From contig NZ_JAEHFY010000016.1 in assembly GCF_016623585.1 (NCBI RefSeq), forward strand, positions 1 through 64,000: 64,000 bases of DNA. The letters are read 5' to 3'. Origin of the DNA: Pedobacter segetis. GTDB lineage: Bacteria > Bacteroidota > Bacteroidia > Sphingobacteriales > Sphingobacteriaceae. The stretch's first letter is position 1, and each line of letters begins with the position of its first letter. The position numbers and the translations under genes are program-made. Below, piece by piece: positions 45,797-55,944 of this stretch. The notes under the pieces were generated by a model that searched no databases, was not told where the DNA came from, and saw nothing but the letters and a program-made list of their open reading frames with translations.

Positions 45797-46966
45797 TTAA
45801 TCTATTGTTTTTTGGTGTTTGGTTGCCACCGATATTTTATTTGCCGATTTAATTCTTGTTAATGATAATACTTGGTAAAACATAAATTTGGGTATCCCTA
45901 TTAATGCGCTATAAATTCTTTTATCGGTATTGCTTTTTGCCAAGGCCAAAAAAAAGCTTAACACAAAAAACAGAAGCCCTAAAAGCCAAACCAAATAATT
46001 AAGCCCCAATATTATATTTATTGCTATTGCCATCACAGATAATAATAAAAACATAAAAAGGGGAGGCCTAAGCAGCACAAGCCCAAATAAAAACTGGTTC
46101 AATGATTTGTTTTTTATCCCTTGTGATATTAAACCAAAACCATAAGAAAAATATTTGAACCAAGTATTTATCCACCTAGATCTTTGTTTTACCAATTGAT
46201 CTTTGTGTGATGTTTTTTGATCATAAACGATCGCTTGTTTATTAAACGCTATTTGTATGTCTTGTTTTACCAACCAATTTTGTAAAACCTTATCAAATCC
46301 CGCCCCGCTCACTTTATTCTGGGTTAAGAAACTAGCATACAAATCTGATCTAAATGCCATACCAGATCCTGCCAAAGTTGCTGAAGACCCGCTCTTGAAC
46401 AATACCTCTCCATCAAAAAAATGGTAGTAAATATCTCTTGCGGCATCTAAACAAGCATAATTGGTATCCAAGTTTTTAGCTTCCCTTACACCTTGTACCG
46501 CTTTAAACCCATAGTTAAAATCTAAATTAAGTACTGATAGATAGCTTTTATCCAGTATGTTATCGCTATCCATGATGGTTATTATATCATGATTGCGGAT
46601 AAAGTGTTCTACTGCATATTGGTGCGACCCGGTATTGCTACCTATTACCCTTTCTGGTCTCAGTACAATTATCCTTTCATCATCAAAAATTAGAGACGAT
46701 ATATCACAATCATCGGCAACCAAATAAACGATAAAATGCTGGTAACTTTGATTTAAAATAGAAGCAACCGCATTTTGTAGTTGAAAGGTTTCTTGGTATG
46801 CTGTTAAAATTATTGCGTAATCTAAATTTGCTAGACCTAAATTTGCCCGAGGTTTTGCTTGCCCGCCAATTTTACTAAAACAAAACAAAGCAATAGGGAA
46901 AAATAGGTGGAACCCGATGAGGATTTGAATAACCAACCAACTGATCTCTATTGCTTCTTTTACCAT
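45797..46966 (-). CDS. Membrane-bound glycosyltransferase family 2
   Basis: A 389-residue enzyme with one N-terminal and three to four C-terminal membrane helices around a GT-A domain. It has YAIILTAYQETFQL, the metal motif DSDN, SGSSATLAGSGMAFR and a QRSRW motif (Q-x-x-R-W) typical of processive GT2 enzymes such as cellulose or hyaluronan synthases. That motif and the membrane anchors could mean a chain-building or an initiating transferase. It is directly downstream of the Wzz/Wzc-like gene with no gap. Confidence 0.82.
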   Translation of the reverse strand: MVKEAIEISWLVIQILIGFHLFFPIALFCFSKIGGQAKPRANLGLANLDYAIILTAYQETFQLQNAVASILNQSYQHFIVYLVADDCDISSLIFDDERIIVLRPERVIGSNTGSHQYAVEHFIRNHDIITIMDSDNILDKSYLSVLNLDFNYGFKAVQGVREAKNLDTNYACLDAARDIYYHFFDGEVLFKSGSSATLAGSGMAFRSDLYASFLTQNKVSGAGFDKVLQNWLVKQDIQIAFNKQAIVYDQKTSHKDQLVKQRSRWINTWFKYFSYGFGLISQGIKNKSLNQFLFGLVLLRPPLFMFLLLSVMAIAINIILGLNYLVWLLGLLFFVLSFFLALAKSNTDKRIYSALIGIPKFMFYQVLSLTRIKSANKISVATKHQKTID

Positions 46967-49165
46967 TTATTCTATAAAGTTAGCATTAAAATTACTTTCT
47001 GTTTTGATATTAGTTTCTGCCGATACCTTGTTGATAACCCAGCCTATAAACTGCCCGTTTAAAGATTTTAAGTAATTGATATGTTGTTTTTTACCCGTGG
47101 TTAAACTTTGGTTTGCTTCAAATACGCCCATTACCCTATCAGAAATGGAATTCCATTCTTTTGCTTTACTCAATGTTTCTAAAGAAGGTGTCTCTACTAA
47201 GATTAGATCAAACTCAGATCTTAGCTGATCAAAACGCTGTTTAACGGTTTCTTCATCTGCAATCTCGAATAATGATTTATCCTCTCCTTTATTTCCCATA
47301 ACCATTATCCCTGCGCTAAACTCGGCAGATCCCAAATTCCCGCTCTTTAAATAGTCTTCGATAAAAAATTTAGAATTAGAGTTTTCCGTAATACTAGGAT
47401 GGTCGAAATTGCCATCAATTAAAAGTACTTTTTTGCTGATTACCACATAAGAATAAGCAATACAAGCCACCAATAAGGTTTTACCTTCAGAGTTGTTCAT
47501 ACTTGTGATATTTAAAACCTGCCCCTTGGTGTTTACCTTTGGTACCATTTCCCTGCTAATCTCATACCTGGCAGATCTTAACTGTTTTTTGAGTTCTTGC
47601 ATTTCTGGGTTAGAGTGCAGATTGCTCCATATCTCTTTTAAAGCCAAACTTGTAGAATTTACACGGTTTATTTTACCCAAAACCGGTATTTCTGTAATTT
47701 GTGCAAGCTCTCTTGGCGTACCGATCTTATTATCAAAATAAAAGATGATAAAGAAAACCAATAAGCAAAAAACAAAACTGATGATGCCGCTTAAAATGAT
47801 CAACAGCATTTTTTTGGATGGTAGTTCTACCCCGGGGTTTGCCACTTGCACCTGCCTCAATCTTGATGTTAGGCTTGCCTCTAAACTGGCATCGTTGTAT
47901 TTATCCAAAATATCAAGGTATTCCTTACTTGAGATATCGATTTTACGCTCTAAAGATTGTATCACTGCTTCATGGGGAACCAATTTATCAAATCGGTTAT
48001 TCATATCCGCCAATTCTCTTTTCAAAAGCCCTAAACTATACCTGGCAATATCATACTCTACCTGAAGGCCTAATTTTTTGGTTATTAGATCCCTTTTTTG
48101 GTTCAAAGGATTATCTATGTATTTATCGGATGCCGTAAGTATCTGCTTGTTCATGATATCCATCAAAGAGTCTATCGATGTTTTGTAAGATTCATCAAAG
48201 CCACTTTGCACATACTTCTCTGTAACAATGCCCAACTCTTTTTTGGTTTGTACCAAGGCTTGGTTTATTTTGGTTAGAGATGCTTCAAAATACCTTCTTT
48301 GGTTGGGGTCAAATTGTTTGTCTATGTTTGATATGGTACTTTTTAAAGAGATGATATCTTTTTCTGCCTCTTGTTCTCTTCTTTCGTACTCGGCAGAAAG
48401 CTCGTACATCTTTCTAGATTGCTCTTGCAGATTGATGATCCTGTTCTTTATCTTGTACTGTTTTAATGCCTGTACGTTTTTGTTAAGGGTATCACTTTTT
48501 TGCTGAGCCTTTTGCGACAAGAATTTTACCGCTTTTGTTTGGTTCTCTTTTAAGATAGATGTATAATAGGTTACAAACTCTGTACATTCTGTATTTACAA
48601 CAAAAGCAGATAGTTCTGGCGTTTCTGAAGTATATTTTACAGAAATGAAATCGCTATTCTCTAATCTGTCTGCACTTAAATTATCCAGAATATCCTCAGA
48701 GGTATAATTCATAGATTTCAAAACGTCATAGAGATTTTTGTTGTCATCATTAAACCTATTGATCGGTTCCCTTAAAGAGAATTTTCTTTTAAAACTGTTT
48801 AAAAGCTTTCTCCTATCAACCTCAGATAAATCTTTGATCTTTCCGCTCCATTCTCTAAAAGGCTTATCAGAAGTTAGGTCATGGATGATCAACTGATAGG
48901 AAACCATGTTTACTATCTTTTGCAACTTCATAATCTCTATCAAGTTACTAAACTCTCTAATTACGCTGCCTTCCTGCTTATCGGCAGTATTTGATAAAAC
49001 CTGTGTTTCATCTACTATGCCTGTTGCAATTTGCCCCTCTGCCACATATTGATCTTCTAGGTTGCGCACTAGAAAAAAAGCAATAATGATGGTGATGATC
49101 GGGACCGATACGATTACAAACCTATACTTGTACAGTAGCTTATAAAACTTTTTTAATTCTTCCAT
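46967..49165 (-). CDS. Wzz/Wzc-like chain-length protein with degenerate kinase domain
   Basis: A 732-residue inner-membrane protein. A first helix at 15-32 and a second near 455-478 (LLIILSGIISFVFCLLVFFI) enclose a long periplasmic coiled coil (residues about 220-430). The C-terminal cytoplasmic domain resembles CpsD/Wzc BY-kinases, with VLNITSMNNSEGKTLLVA in the place of Walker A and KVLLIDGNFDHPS for Walker A-prime. The usual SxxPGEGKS loop has lost Pro-Gly, and the C-terminal Tyr cluster is absent (ending NFNANFIE). It probably controls chain length and export without autophosphorylation. Start overlaps the stop of the TolC-like gene. Confidence 0.8.
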   Translation of the reverse strand: MEELKKFYKLLYKYRFVIVSVPIITIIIAFFLVRNLEDQYVAEGQIATGIVDETQVLSNTADKQEGSVIREFSNLIEIMKLQKIVNMVSYQLIIHDLTSDKPFREWSGKIKDLSEVDRRKLLNSFKRKFSLREPINRFNDDNKNLYDVLKSMNYTSEDILDNLSADRLENSDFISVKYTSETPELSAFVVNTECTEFVTYYTSILKENQTKAVKFLSQKAQQKSDTLNKNVQALKQYKIKNRIINLQEQSRKMYELSAEYERREQEAEKDIISLKSTISNIDKQFDPNQRRYFEASLTKINQALVQTKKELGIVTEKYVQSGFDESYKTSIDSLMDIMNKQILTASDKYIDNPLNQKRDLITKKLGLQVEYDIARYSLGLLKRELADMNNRFDKLVPHEAVIQSLERKIDISSKEYLDILDKYNDASLEASLTSRLRQVQVANPGVELPSKKMLLIILSGIISFVFCLLVFFIIFYFDNKIGTPRELAQITEIPVLGKINRVNSTSLALKEIWSNLHSNPEMQELKKQLRSARYEISREMVPKVNTKGQVLNITSMNNSEGKTLLVACIAYSYVVISKKVLLIDGNFDHPSITENSNSKFFIEDYLKSGNLGSAEFSAGIMVMGNKGEDKSLFEIADEETVKQRFDQLRSEFDLILVETPSLETLSKAKEWNSISDRVMGVFEANQSLTTGKKQHINYLKSLNGQFIGWVINKVSAETNIKTESNFNANFIE

Positions 49166-49857
49166 TATTTGATGTCTTCTAGTTTGGTTATGGTTAATTC
49201 TTCTATAGAAGCTTTTGCGGTAAGGTAATTTGCCTCTGCCTCTAGTTTTTGTTTACTGATACTGCTAAAGTTTACCAATGCTTCGCTATAAACCCTAAAC
49301 TCTACTTCACCTCTTTCATACTTTACCCTCAAATCATTCAAAAGCCCTTCCGCATCTTGCACACTTTTAGAAAAAAGTTTAACCGTATTAAGCTCTTGTA
49401 TATAAAGAAAGTATCTTTTCTTAACCTCTATCTCTAAGGTTTGTGCATATTGGCTTTCATTGGCCTCTGTTAACAGAAGTTGTTGCTTTGCAATTTTTAT
49501 CTTGTTTGGTTTCTGTAATATATCTGCCACGTTAATGTTAACACCAAATTGGTAGCCAGTAAAAAATCTGGGATCTACAAAATTGATGGTGTTATTGGGT
49601 GATGATAAATAAGAAAAGTTAAGCGGGGAAAACCAATTTAGTTTTTGGCCCTTAATGTTAAGGTTATCGATGTTTTTTTGAATCTCATATTGTTTTACGA
49701 TAGGGTAATTCTGCCTGGCGGTTGCCAACAGCTTTTCTAAAAAAAGATAATTAACATCTTGCACCATACTTTGCTGCGCTTTTACCTTAGGCGTAAATAC
49801 CACAAAAGCCAAAACAATCAGTAACAAACAATTAATTTTTTTAAGAGAGCAATTCAT
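49165..49857 (-). CDS. Short TolC-family outer-membrane protein
   Basis: A 230-residue exported protein (leader LLLIVLAFVVFTPKVKAQ) with the long helices of TolC/OEP proteins: FLEKLLATARQNYPIVKQYE and the C-terminal coiled region (KRYFLYIQELNTVKLFSKSV, LRVKYERGEVEFRVYSEALV). Normal TolC proteins have two such repeats and about 420-480 residues; this one has a single repeat. It is the first gene of the cluster and may form the outer-membrane part of the exporter as a higher oligomer, replacing Wza, which is absent. Confidence 0.7.
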   Translation of the reverse strand: MNCSLKKINCLLLIVLAFVVFTPKVKAQQSMVQDVNYLFLEKLLATARQNYPIVKQYEIQKNIDNLNIKGQKLNWFSPLNFSYLSSPNNTINFVDPRFFTGYQFGVNINVADILQKPNKIKIAKQQLLLTEANESQYAQTLEIEVKKRYFLYIQELNTVKLFSKSVQDAEGLLNDLRVKYERGEVEFRVYSEALVNFSSISKQKLEAEANYLTAKASIEELTITKLEDIK

Positions 49858-50267
49858 GTTATTTCGTTTACGTTTAGAAGCTAAAAAAAAGCTTATGCCT
49901 TTTAACGCTTTATCCCCAACTTAATACAATATAATGCCAACTTTGCCTCTTAACATAAAATCTAAAAGGTAGTGGGCTTTGAAGATAACCAAGCCTACTT
50001 TAAGGTTATGGATGGTTTTTATCCAAGAAATACGCTACTGGGATAGAAGTTGATTATCGGGGAATTTTATACCTAATTGTGGAAATTAATTCTTTAAGAA
50101 TTTTATAGAGCAACTTTTTTTACCATCGCAAAAAAAGAATAAATATTAGCATATAATGCACAGGGATGGCTATGGATAAAACATCTCAAAAAACTGGTTT
50201 AGTGGTTTGATATTTGGTTATATGATAACGCAATTGTAAAATTGTACTCAACTAAACAACGCTCAGT
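49858..50267. other. Divergent intergenic region
   Basis: These 410 bases separate the minus-strand exopolysaccharide cluster from the plus-strand lectin gene and must hold both promoters. No open frame looks coding. I see no clean TAnnTTTG box on either strand and no copy of the TGTGTNCGAACACA operator, so the exopolysaccharide cluster is not obviously in that regulon. Confidence 0.4.
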
Positions 50268-52808
50268 ATGAAAATTAAATCTTTACCAAGTCTTATCTTG
50301 ACTATGGTATTTGTGCTAACGAGTTTATTAACAAAAGCACAGTTACCCTATTTCCAAAGTTTTAAAGAGACAACTGCAAACAATATCCAATTTGGGGGTT
50401 CGCCAACTGCAGTTTTAACTGCAGCCGCAGGTATAGATGCGCCAGGGGCAGGGTACTTAAGGTTAACAAACGGTTTGCTTAACCAAAAAGGATACGTTTA
50501 CGGAACAGATAATTTTTCTACCAACCAAGGTTTAAGTATTTCTTTTGAGTATTTCACTTACGGAGGTAGCGGTGCCGATGGGATCTGTTTCTTTTTATTT
50601 GATGCAACCGCCAGCCCGTTTAATATTGGCGGTTTTGGCGGTTCTTTGGGTTATGCCCAATTTAATCTTACCGATCCGGTTTCGCCAGGGGTTAGTAAGG
50701 GTTATATAGGTGTTGCATTAGATGAATTTGGAAACTTTCCTAACCCAAGGGAAGGTAGGCAAGGTGGGATCGTTGGCCCAGGCTTATACGGTATATCATC
50801 CAAATCTGTTGTACTAAGGGGCAAAGGTAATGGTGCCGCACAAACCCCAGATAATTATAGATACCTAACCTCTGTAAGCGCAAGTGATAAAGGGGTAGAT
50901 TTGGTTGATGATGGTGCAGCAACCATGCGTTCGCCGGATAGCACACAATTGGGCTACAGAAAAGCTTACATAGATTTACAACCAAACGTTAACGGTGGTT
51001 ACAATGTTTCTGTTAGGATAAAGGTAGGGGGCACACCTACAAAAACTACTACGGTTATAGATAATTATTATTATCCCGATGCTGCACCAGCATTGGTAAG
51101 ATATGGTATCGCATCATCCACAGGTGATCTAACCAATTTCCACGAGATCAGAAATGTTAGGATTGATATTTATCAGCGTCCGTTTACCAGCCCAATAGCG
51201 CTGAACGATCAAATTACCGAGTGCGCAGGAAAAACAAGTACTATTAATGTTGCAGGTAATGATGCCTCTACAAACCCGGGCGGCAATATCGATCTAAATT
51301 CTATAGATCTAGATCCTTTTGTCTCTGGCGAACAAAAAAGCTTTTTAGTTGCAGGCAAAGGTGTGTTTACCGCCAATAATGACGGTACGGTTACTTTTAC
51401 CCCTTTAAACAGCAGCGTAACCGGAACTGTTACTGTTAAATATACCATTTCAGATAACTTTGGTTATAAATCTGCTCCAGCAACCATTACCATTGCAGAA
51501 CCTGTAACAACCATCATGGCAAATGCGGGTATAGACCAGCTGATAAACATTGGTTCACCAACAGGTACTACTACCATCACGGGTAACTCGCCTGCAAACT
51601 CTACCAGTAAATGGGTGCAAAAATCAGGTCCTAATGGTGCGGTAATAAATTCTCCTAACGCTGCATCCACAGCCATAACAGGGCCAAACGGAACGTATGT
51701 TTTCACTTATACGCTAACAGCCCAAAGCCAGTGTCCGGTTACAGATGATATTCAGGTTATTATCAATGCTATCCCAGTTGCTGTTAATGATATTGTAAAC
51801 GGGAATGTAAATTCGCCAACACAAATAAATGTTATTAATAACGATACGGATAGAGACGGAAACGCAACAATTGATAATACTAGCGTAGTGATCAAAACGC
51901 AGCCAACTAACGGAACGCTAACGGTTAACCCAACAACAGGTGTAGTTACTTATACCCCAAATGCGGGTTACTCTGGGCCAGATAGCTTTACTTATACCGT
52001 TAAGGATAATAGAGGAGCAGAATCTAACCCTGCAACAGTTACTATTGCAGTGCCGGCACCCCCTAAAATAGGTTTGGCAAAATCTCTTTTAAGTATCGAT
52101 AATCAAGCAGATGGTTCTTTTAATGTGAAGTTCCAATTCAATATTAAAAATTATGGGAATGTGGTGTTACAAGATATATCTCTTAAAGATGATTTGGCCG
52201 CTGCTTTTCCCGGCACAACCATCAGGGTTATAACTCTAGCTTCTACCGGAGCAAACAATTTAAACACCAATAACGCTTTTAACGGAACTTCTATAACAGA
52301 ACTATTAACGGGAAACAATCAATTACCTAGTGGCGCAACGGCACAAGTAGAGCTTTTAGTTAATATTCTTATCCCTGGTAACAACTTTAGTTTTACTAAC
52401 ACTTCATTTGTAGAAGGAGCATCCGTTACCGATGGGACAAAAACCACGGATCAATCTACAGACGGCGTTACTCCAGATCCAATAACACCTGGCGATGTAA
52501 CCCCAGCCGTTCCAACACCTGTTAAATTTATTGTAGATAAGATATTTATTCCGGGCGGGTTCTCTCCAAACGGAGATGGCACCAATGATAAATTTGTGAT
52601 TCCTAACGCGGGCTTAACCCCCGTAGATCTTGAGGTTTACAACCGTTGGGGAAACATAGTTTACAAATCTGCAGATTATTTAAATACTTGGAACGGAACC
52701 TCTAATAAGGGTTTATTGATTGGCCAGGATTTACCCGTAGGCACTTACTATTACATAGTGGTTTACAACGGTAAAAAATACAATGGATACCTAACTCTAA
52801 ACAGATAA
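50268..52808 (+). CDS. T9SS type B secreted lectin-like adhesin
   Basis: An 846-residue surface protein with a Sec leader ending LLTKAQ. Residues 25-300 form an L-type-lectin-like domain (FQSFKETTANNIQFGG, GADGICFFLFDATASPFN, YIGVALDEFGNFPNP). Then come cadherin/Ig-like repeats (PVAVNDIVNGNVNSPTQINV, VVTYTPNAGYSGPDSFTYTV) and a DUF11-like block near 600-700. The last 85 residues are a CHU_C sorting domain (GFSPNGDGTNDKFVI, YNRWGNIVY). The gene stands directly before a PorP/SprF gene, as is usual for type B substrates that depend on such a partner. Likely role: adhesion or matrix binding. Confidence 0.82.
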   Translation: MKIKSLPSLILTMVFVLTSLLTKAQLPYFQSFKETTANNIQFGGSPTAVLTAAAGIDAPGAGYLRLTNGLLNQKGYVYGTDNFSTNQGLSISFEYFTYGGSGADGICFFLFDATASPFNIGGFGGSLGYAQFNLTDPVSPGVSKGYIGVALDEFGNFPNPREGRQGGIVGPGLYGISSKSVVLRGKGNGAAQTPDNYRYLTSVSASDKGVDLVDDGAATMRSPDSTQLGYRKAYIDLQPNVNGGYNVSVRIKVGGTPTKTTTVIDNYYYPDAAPALVRYGIASSTGDLTNFHEIRNVRIDIYQRPFTSPIALNDQITECAGKTSTINVAGNDASTNPGGNIDLNSIDLDPFVSGEQKSFLVAGKGVFTANNDGTVTFTPLNSSVTGTVTVKYTISDNFGYKSAPATITIAEPVTTIMANAGIDQLINIGSPTGTTTITGNSPANSTSKWVQKSGPNGAVINSPNAASTAITGPNGTYVFTYTLTAQSQCPVTDDIQVIINAIPVAVNDIVNGNVNSPTQINVINNDTDRDGNATIDNTSVVIKTQPTNGTLTVNPTTGVVTYTPNAGYSGPDSFTYTVKDNRGAESNPATVTIAVPAPPKIGLAKSLLSIDNQADGSFNVKFQFNIKNYGNVVLQDISLKDDLAAAFPGTTIRVITLASTGANNLNTNNAFNGTSITELLTGNNQLPSGATAQVELLVNILIPGNNFSFTNTSFVEGASVTDGTKTTDQSTDGVTPDPITPGDVTPAVPTPVKFIVDKIFIPGGFSPNGDGTNDKFVIPNAGLTPVDLEVYNRWGNIVYKSADYLNTWNGTSNKGLLIGQDLPVGTYYYIVVYNGKKYNGYLTLNR

Positions 52809-52813
52809 ACATC

Positions 52814-53743
52814 ATGAAAAAAATTATATATAAGAGCATTTTCTTTTTGTTGCTGATAGGTTTTGCCAAACAATCCGAAGCACAACAAGATGCCATGTAC
52901 ACACAGTACATGTTTAATACCTTGGCCATCAACCCTGCCTATGCAGGTAGTAGAAATGTAGTTTCTGCAACCGCTTTATATCGCAACCAATGGACAGGTT
53001 ATGACGGTGCGCCAAAAACTAGCACTTTCTCAATAGATGCCCCCGTTAACGATAAAAAGATTGGGTTGGGCTTACAGATTTTTAACGATAGGTTGGGTAT
53101 TACCAATACAACCGGTCTGGTTTTATCATCTGCTTATAGGATAAGAATGGAAAAAGGGACATTGTCTTTTGGCTTACAAGGCAGCTTGAACATTAGAAAA
53201 GCCGATTATACCCAAGTAAAACTAGATCCCACGGGCACTTCTATAGACCCAGCTTTTCAAGAATTTGTTAAAAGAACAAACTTCAATATCGGGAGTGGTA
53301 TATATTATAATTCGGATAAGTTTTATTTGGGATTATCGGCTCCAGAGCTTTTAGCAACTTTATACGGTGCACAATCTTCATCTGGGCTTTCTACACAGCA
53401 GATACATCTCTTTTTGGCTGCCGGTTTTGTTGCCTCTTTATCAGATGATTTAAAGCTTAAACCTTCTGTTTTGATAAAACAAGTAAAAGGCGCACCAATT
53501 GAAGGTGATCTAAATGCTGTTTTTTGGATTAAAGATATACTTGGTATTGGAGGGCAATACCGTACCAATGCAGATATTTCTGGTTTGTTAGAATTACAAG
53601 TAACGCCACAAATAAGAATTGGTTATTCTTATGATCACAGTACCACAAAATTACAGAGTTTTAACAGCGGCAGTCATGAGATTATGTTGCGTTATGAGTT
53701 TGGTTTTGAGAAAGATAAATTTATTTCACCTAGATTCTTTTAA
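52814..53743 (+). CDS. PorP/SprF-family type IX secretion membrane protein
   Basis: A 309-residue outer-membrane beta-barrel protein with a leader ending QSEAQ. The family start QDAMYTQYMFNTLAINPAYAGS is exact, and the barrel closes with MLRYEFGFEKDKFISPRFF. PorP/SprF proteins help T9SS type B substrates reach and stay on the surface. It follows the lectin-like adhesin gene after five bases and precedes the OmpA gene after five, a standard three-gene unit. Confidence 0.93.
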   Translation: MKKIIYKSIFFLLLIGFAKQSEAQQDAMYTQYMFNTLAINPAYAGSRNVVSATALYRNQWTGYDGAPKTSTFSIDAPVNDKKIGLGLQIFNDRLGITNTTGLVLSSAYRIRMEKGTLSFGLQGSLNIRKADYTQVKLDPTGTSIDPAFQEFVKRTNFNIGSGIYYNSDKFYLGLSAPELLATLYGAQSSSGLSTQQIHLFLAAGFVASLSDDLKLKPSVLIKQVKGAPIEGDLNAVFWIKDILGIGGQYRTNADISGLLELQVTPQIRIGYSYDHSTTKLQSFNSGSHEIMLRYEFGFEKDKFISPRFF

Positions 53744-53748
53744 CGATA

Positions 53749-55854
53749 TTGAAAATGAAAAAATTATATAAAAAATTAGGCTTTTTTATTTTAATGTTAA
53801 TGGTTGGGCATTTAAGTATGGCTCAATCTAAAGAAGCTAAAATGGTTGCTGCAACCAATTCATACAATAATTTAAAATACAGTGATGCAATTTTACAATT
53901 GCTGCCAATAGTTGCCAAAGACAGTTCTAATACTAATGCTGTAGAAATGTTGGCAAATAGCTATCGTTTAACAAAGCAATATCCACAAGCTTTAAAATGG
54001 TATGAAAACCTAAGTAAAAAGAGCGATTTAAAAGCAGAATGGGTTTTAAGATATGCAGAAGCCTTGGCAACCGATAAAGAATATGAAAAATCTGAACTTT
54101 GGTACAGAAGGTATTTGAGCATGGTGCCAAGCGATAGGAGGGCAGCCTCATTTTCAAAAGCGGATATAAATTCTTTTGGGAAAGAATCTAGCTGGACTAT
54201 AAACTATCTAAATTTTAATACCTCGGCATCAGAATACAGCCCAATGCTTTATAAAAACGGGCTTGTGTTTACCAGCAACAGGTATTACAGCAAACCGGTA
54301 AAATATGTTTTTGCTTGGAACAACACACCCTTCTCCGATCTTTATTATATAAAAGACAGAAATTCCATTAAAGAATCTCAACCTAGTTCTGGCGATAGTA
54401 CCATTACATCCAAAACTACACAGGGTATCTATAATGATGATAATACTGCACCAACAGCTAACGATACAAAGATCGTAGGTGTTTATGATAGAAAAGTTTA
54501 TACTTCTATTGCCGTAAATGCAACAGATGAGATAGTACCACTAACTGATAGGATCAACACTAAGTTTCACGAAGGCCCATCGGCAGTGGTGCCAGAAGGA
54601 ATCATCTTTACTCGTAATAATTATTATAGATCCAGCAAATCAACCAGCAAAGATGGCAAGGTAAAACTAAAAATGTTTACCGCAAAGGGAGAGAACCTTT
54701 CAGAAATAGTTCCCTTCCCATACAACAACGATCAATATTCTGTTGGGCACCCAACGGTAAGTAAAGATGGTAAAATATTGATTTTCGCCTCTGATATGCC
54801 CGGTGGTTCTGGTGGTGTAGATCTATATTATTCTGTAAGATTGAACGAAAAAAGTGAATGGGGCCGTCCCGTTAATTTGGGAAGAAAAATAAATACAGAA
54901 GGTGATGAAGAATTTCCTTTTTTAGATGATGATAACACCCTTTATTTTTCTTCTAACGGTTTAGCGGGTTTGGGCGGTTTAGATGTTTTTTCTATCAAAC
55001 TAAAAGATTTACAACCAGTTGGGTTACCAAAAAATTTAGGTGCACCGTTTAATTCTCCTTATGATGATTTTGGAGTGGCCAAAACAGGTAAATTAACGGG
55101 CTATATGAGCTCTAACCGCTTGGGCGATGATAATATCTATTCTTTTGTAAAGAAAGAATTTGGGATTATCCTTAAAGGAAAAGTTACCGATGCCAATACG
55201 GGCAAACCCTTAATGTTGGCAAAAGTTACTTTACGTAATGGCGATGATGAAGAAATATTGCCATTAAACGAAAATGGAGAGTTTGAAAAACCCTTGGCGA
55301 AAGACCAAGGTTATGAACTACGTGGAGTACTTAAAGATTATCTACCAGAGAGAAGATATATCGGGACCGATGGCATTACAAAAGACACCATCATTTATAT
55401 CCCTATAAAACTTAAAGGGGTTAACGATCTGCAAAAGTTTGTAATTGATCATTGCGATTCTCTTAAAAAGGTATTTAACGTAGATAATATTTATTATGAT
55501 TTGGATAAATACTACATCAGGCCAGATGCAGAATATAATCTAAATAAGGTGGTAGATTTAATGACTAAATACCCTGATATAAAGGTAATTACCAGAAGCC
55601 ATTGTGATAGCAGGGCTTCAGAAGCCTATAACAGGGTGTTGTCTTACAACAGGGGAGAATCTGCCAAAGCTTACTTGGTAAAAAAAGGAATAGCCGCCAA
55701 CAGGATAAGTGTAGAATATTACGGAAAAAGCAGATTGGTAAATGGCTGCACAGATGGTGTACCATGCTCAGAGGCCCAACAGCAAATGAACAGAAGAACC
55801 GAGTTCGAGATTGTTTATAACGGTATCAACCTAGCTTTGATAGATTGTAAATAG
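53749..55854 (+). CDS. OmpA-family protein with TPR, PD40 and CNA-like domains (PorE-like)
   Basis: A 701-residue outer-membrane-associated protein. After a leader (ending HLSMAQS) come TPR repeats (residues 25-130), PD40/WD40-like blades (HPTVSKDGKILIFASDMPGG, EEFPFLDDDNTLYFSSNG), a carboxypeptidase-regulatory domain (ILKGKVTDANTGKPLMLAKV) and an OmpA C-terminal peptidoglycan-binding domain (YYDLDKYYIRPDAEYNLNKV, NRRTEFEIVY). It is the third gene of the adhesin/PorP unit and probably anchors that system to the cell wall. An intrinsic terminator follows. Confidence 0.9.
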   Translation: MKMKKLYKKLGFFILMLMVGHLSMAQSKEAKMVAATNSYNNLKYSDAILQLLPIVAKDSSNTNAVEMLANSYRLTKQYPQALKWYENLSKKSDLKAEWVLRYAEALATDKEYEKSELWYRRYLSMVPSDRRAASFSKADINSFGKESSWTINYLNFNTSASEYSPMLYKNGLVFTSNRYYSKPVKYVFAWNNTPFSDLYYIKDRNSIKESQPSSGDSTITSKTTQGIYNDDNTAPTANDTKIVGVYDRKVYTSIAVNATDEIVPLTDRINTKFHEGPSAVVPEGIIFTRNNYYRSSKSTSKDGKVKLKMFTAKGENLSEIVPFPYNNDQYSVGHPTVSKDGKILIFASDMPGGSGGVDLYYSVRLNEKSEWGRPVNLGRKINTEGDEEFPFLDDDNTLYFSSNGLAGLGGLDVFSIKLKDLQPVGLPKNLGAPFNSPYDDFGVAKTGKLTGYMSSNRLGDDNIYSFVKKEFGIILKGKVTDANTGKPLMLAKVTLRNGDDEEILPLNENGEFEKPLAKDQGYELRGVLKDYLPERRYIGTDGITKDTIIYIPIKLKGVNDLQKFVIDHCDSLKKVFNVDNIYYDLDKYYIRPDAEYNLNKVVDLMTKYPDIKVITRSHCDSRASEAYNRVLSYNRGESAKAYLVKKGIAANRISVEYYGKSRLVNGCTDGVPCSEAQQQMNRRTEFEIVYNGINLALIDCK

Positions 55855-55870
55855 AACAATAATCATTTTA

Positions 55871-55905
55871 AATAGCGTCTTTCTTACCGATGACGCTATT
55901 TTTTT
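55871..55905 (+). terminator. Intrinsic terminator after the OmpA gene
   Basis: AATAGCGTC (55871-55879) and GACGCTATT (55892-55900) pair perfectly around a 12-base loop and are followed by five further T. It ends the adhesin/PorP/OmpA transcript. Confidence 0.8.
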
Positions 55906-55919
55906 GTGCTAATATTACC

Positions 55920-55927
55920 TACTTTTG
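55920..55927 (+). promoter_or_regulatory. -7 box of the CDGSH gene
   Basis: TACTTTTG matches the Bacteroidota TAnnTTTG element and lies 17 bases before the ATG at 55945, directly after the terminator. I cannot place a well-spaced -33 box. Confidence 0.4.
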
Positions 55928-55944
55928 AAACCAAAACGATAAAG

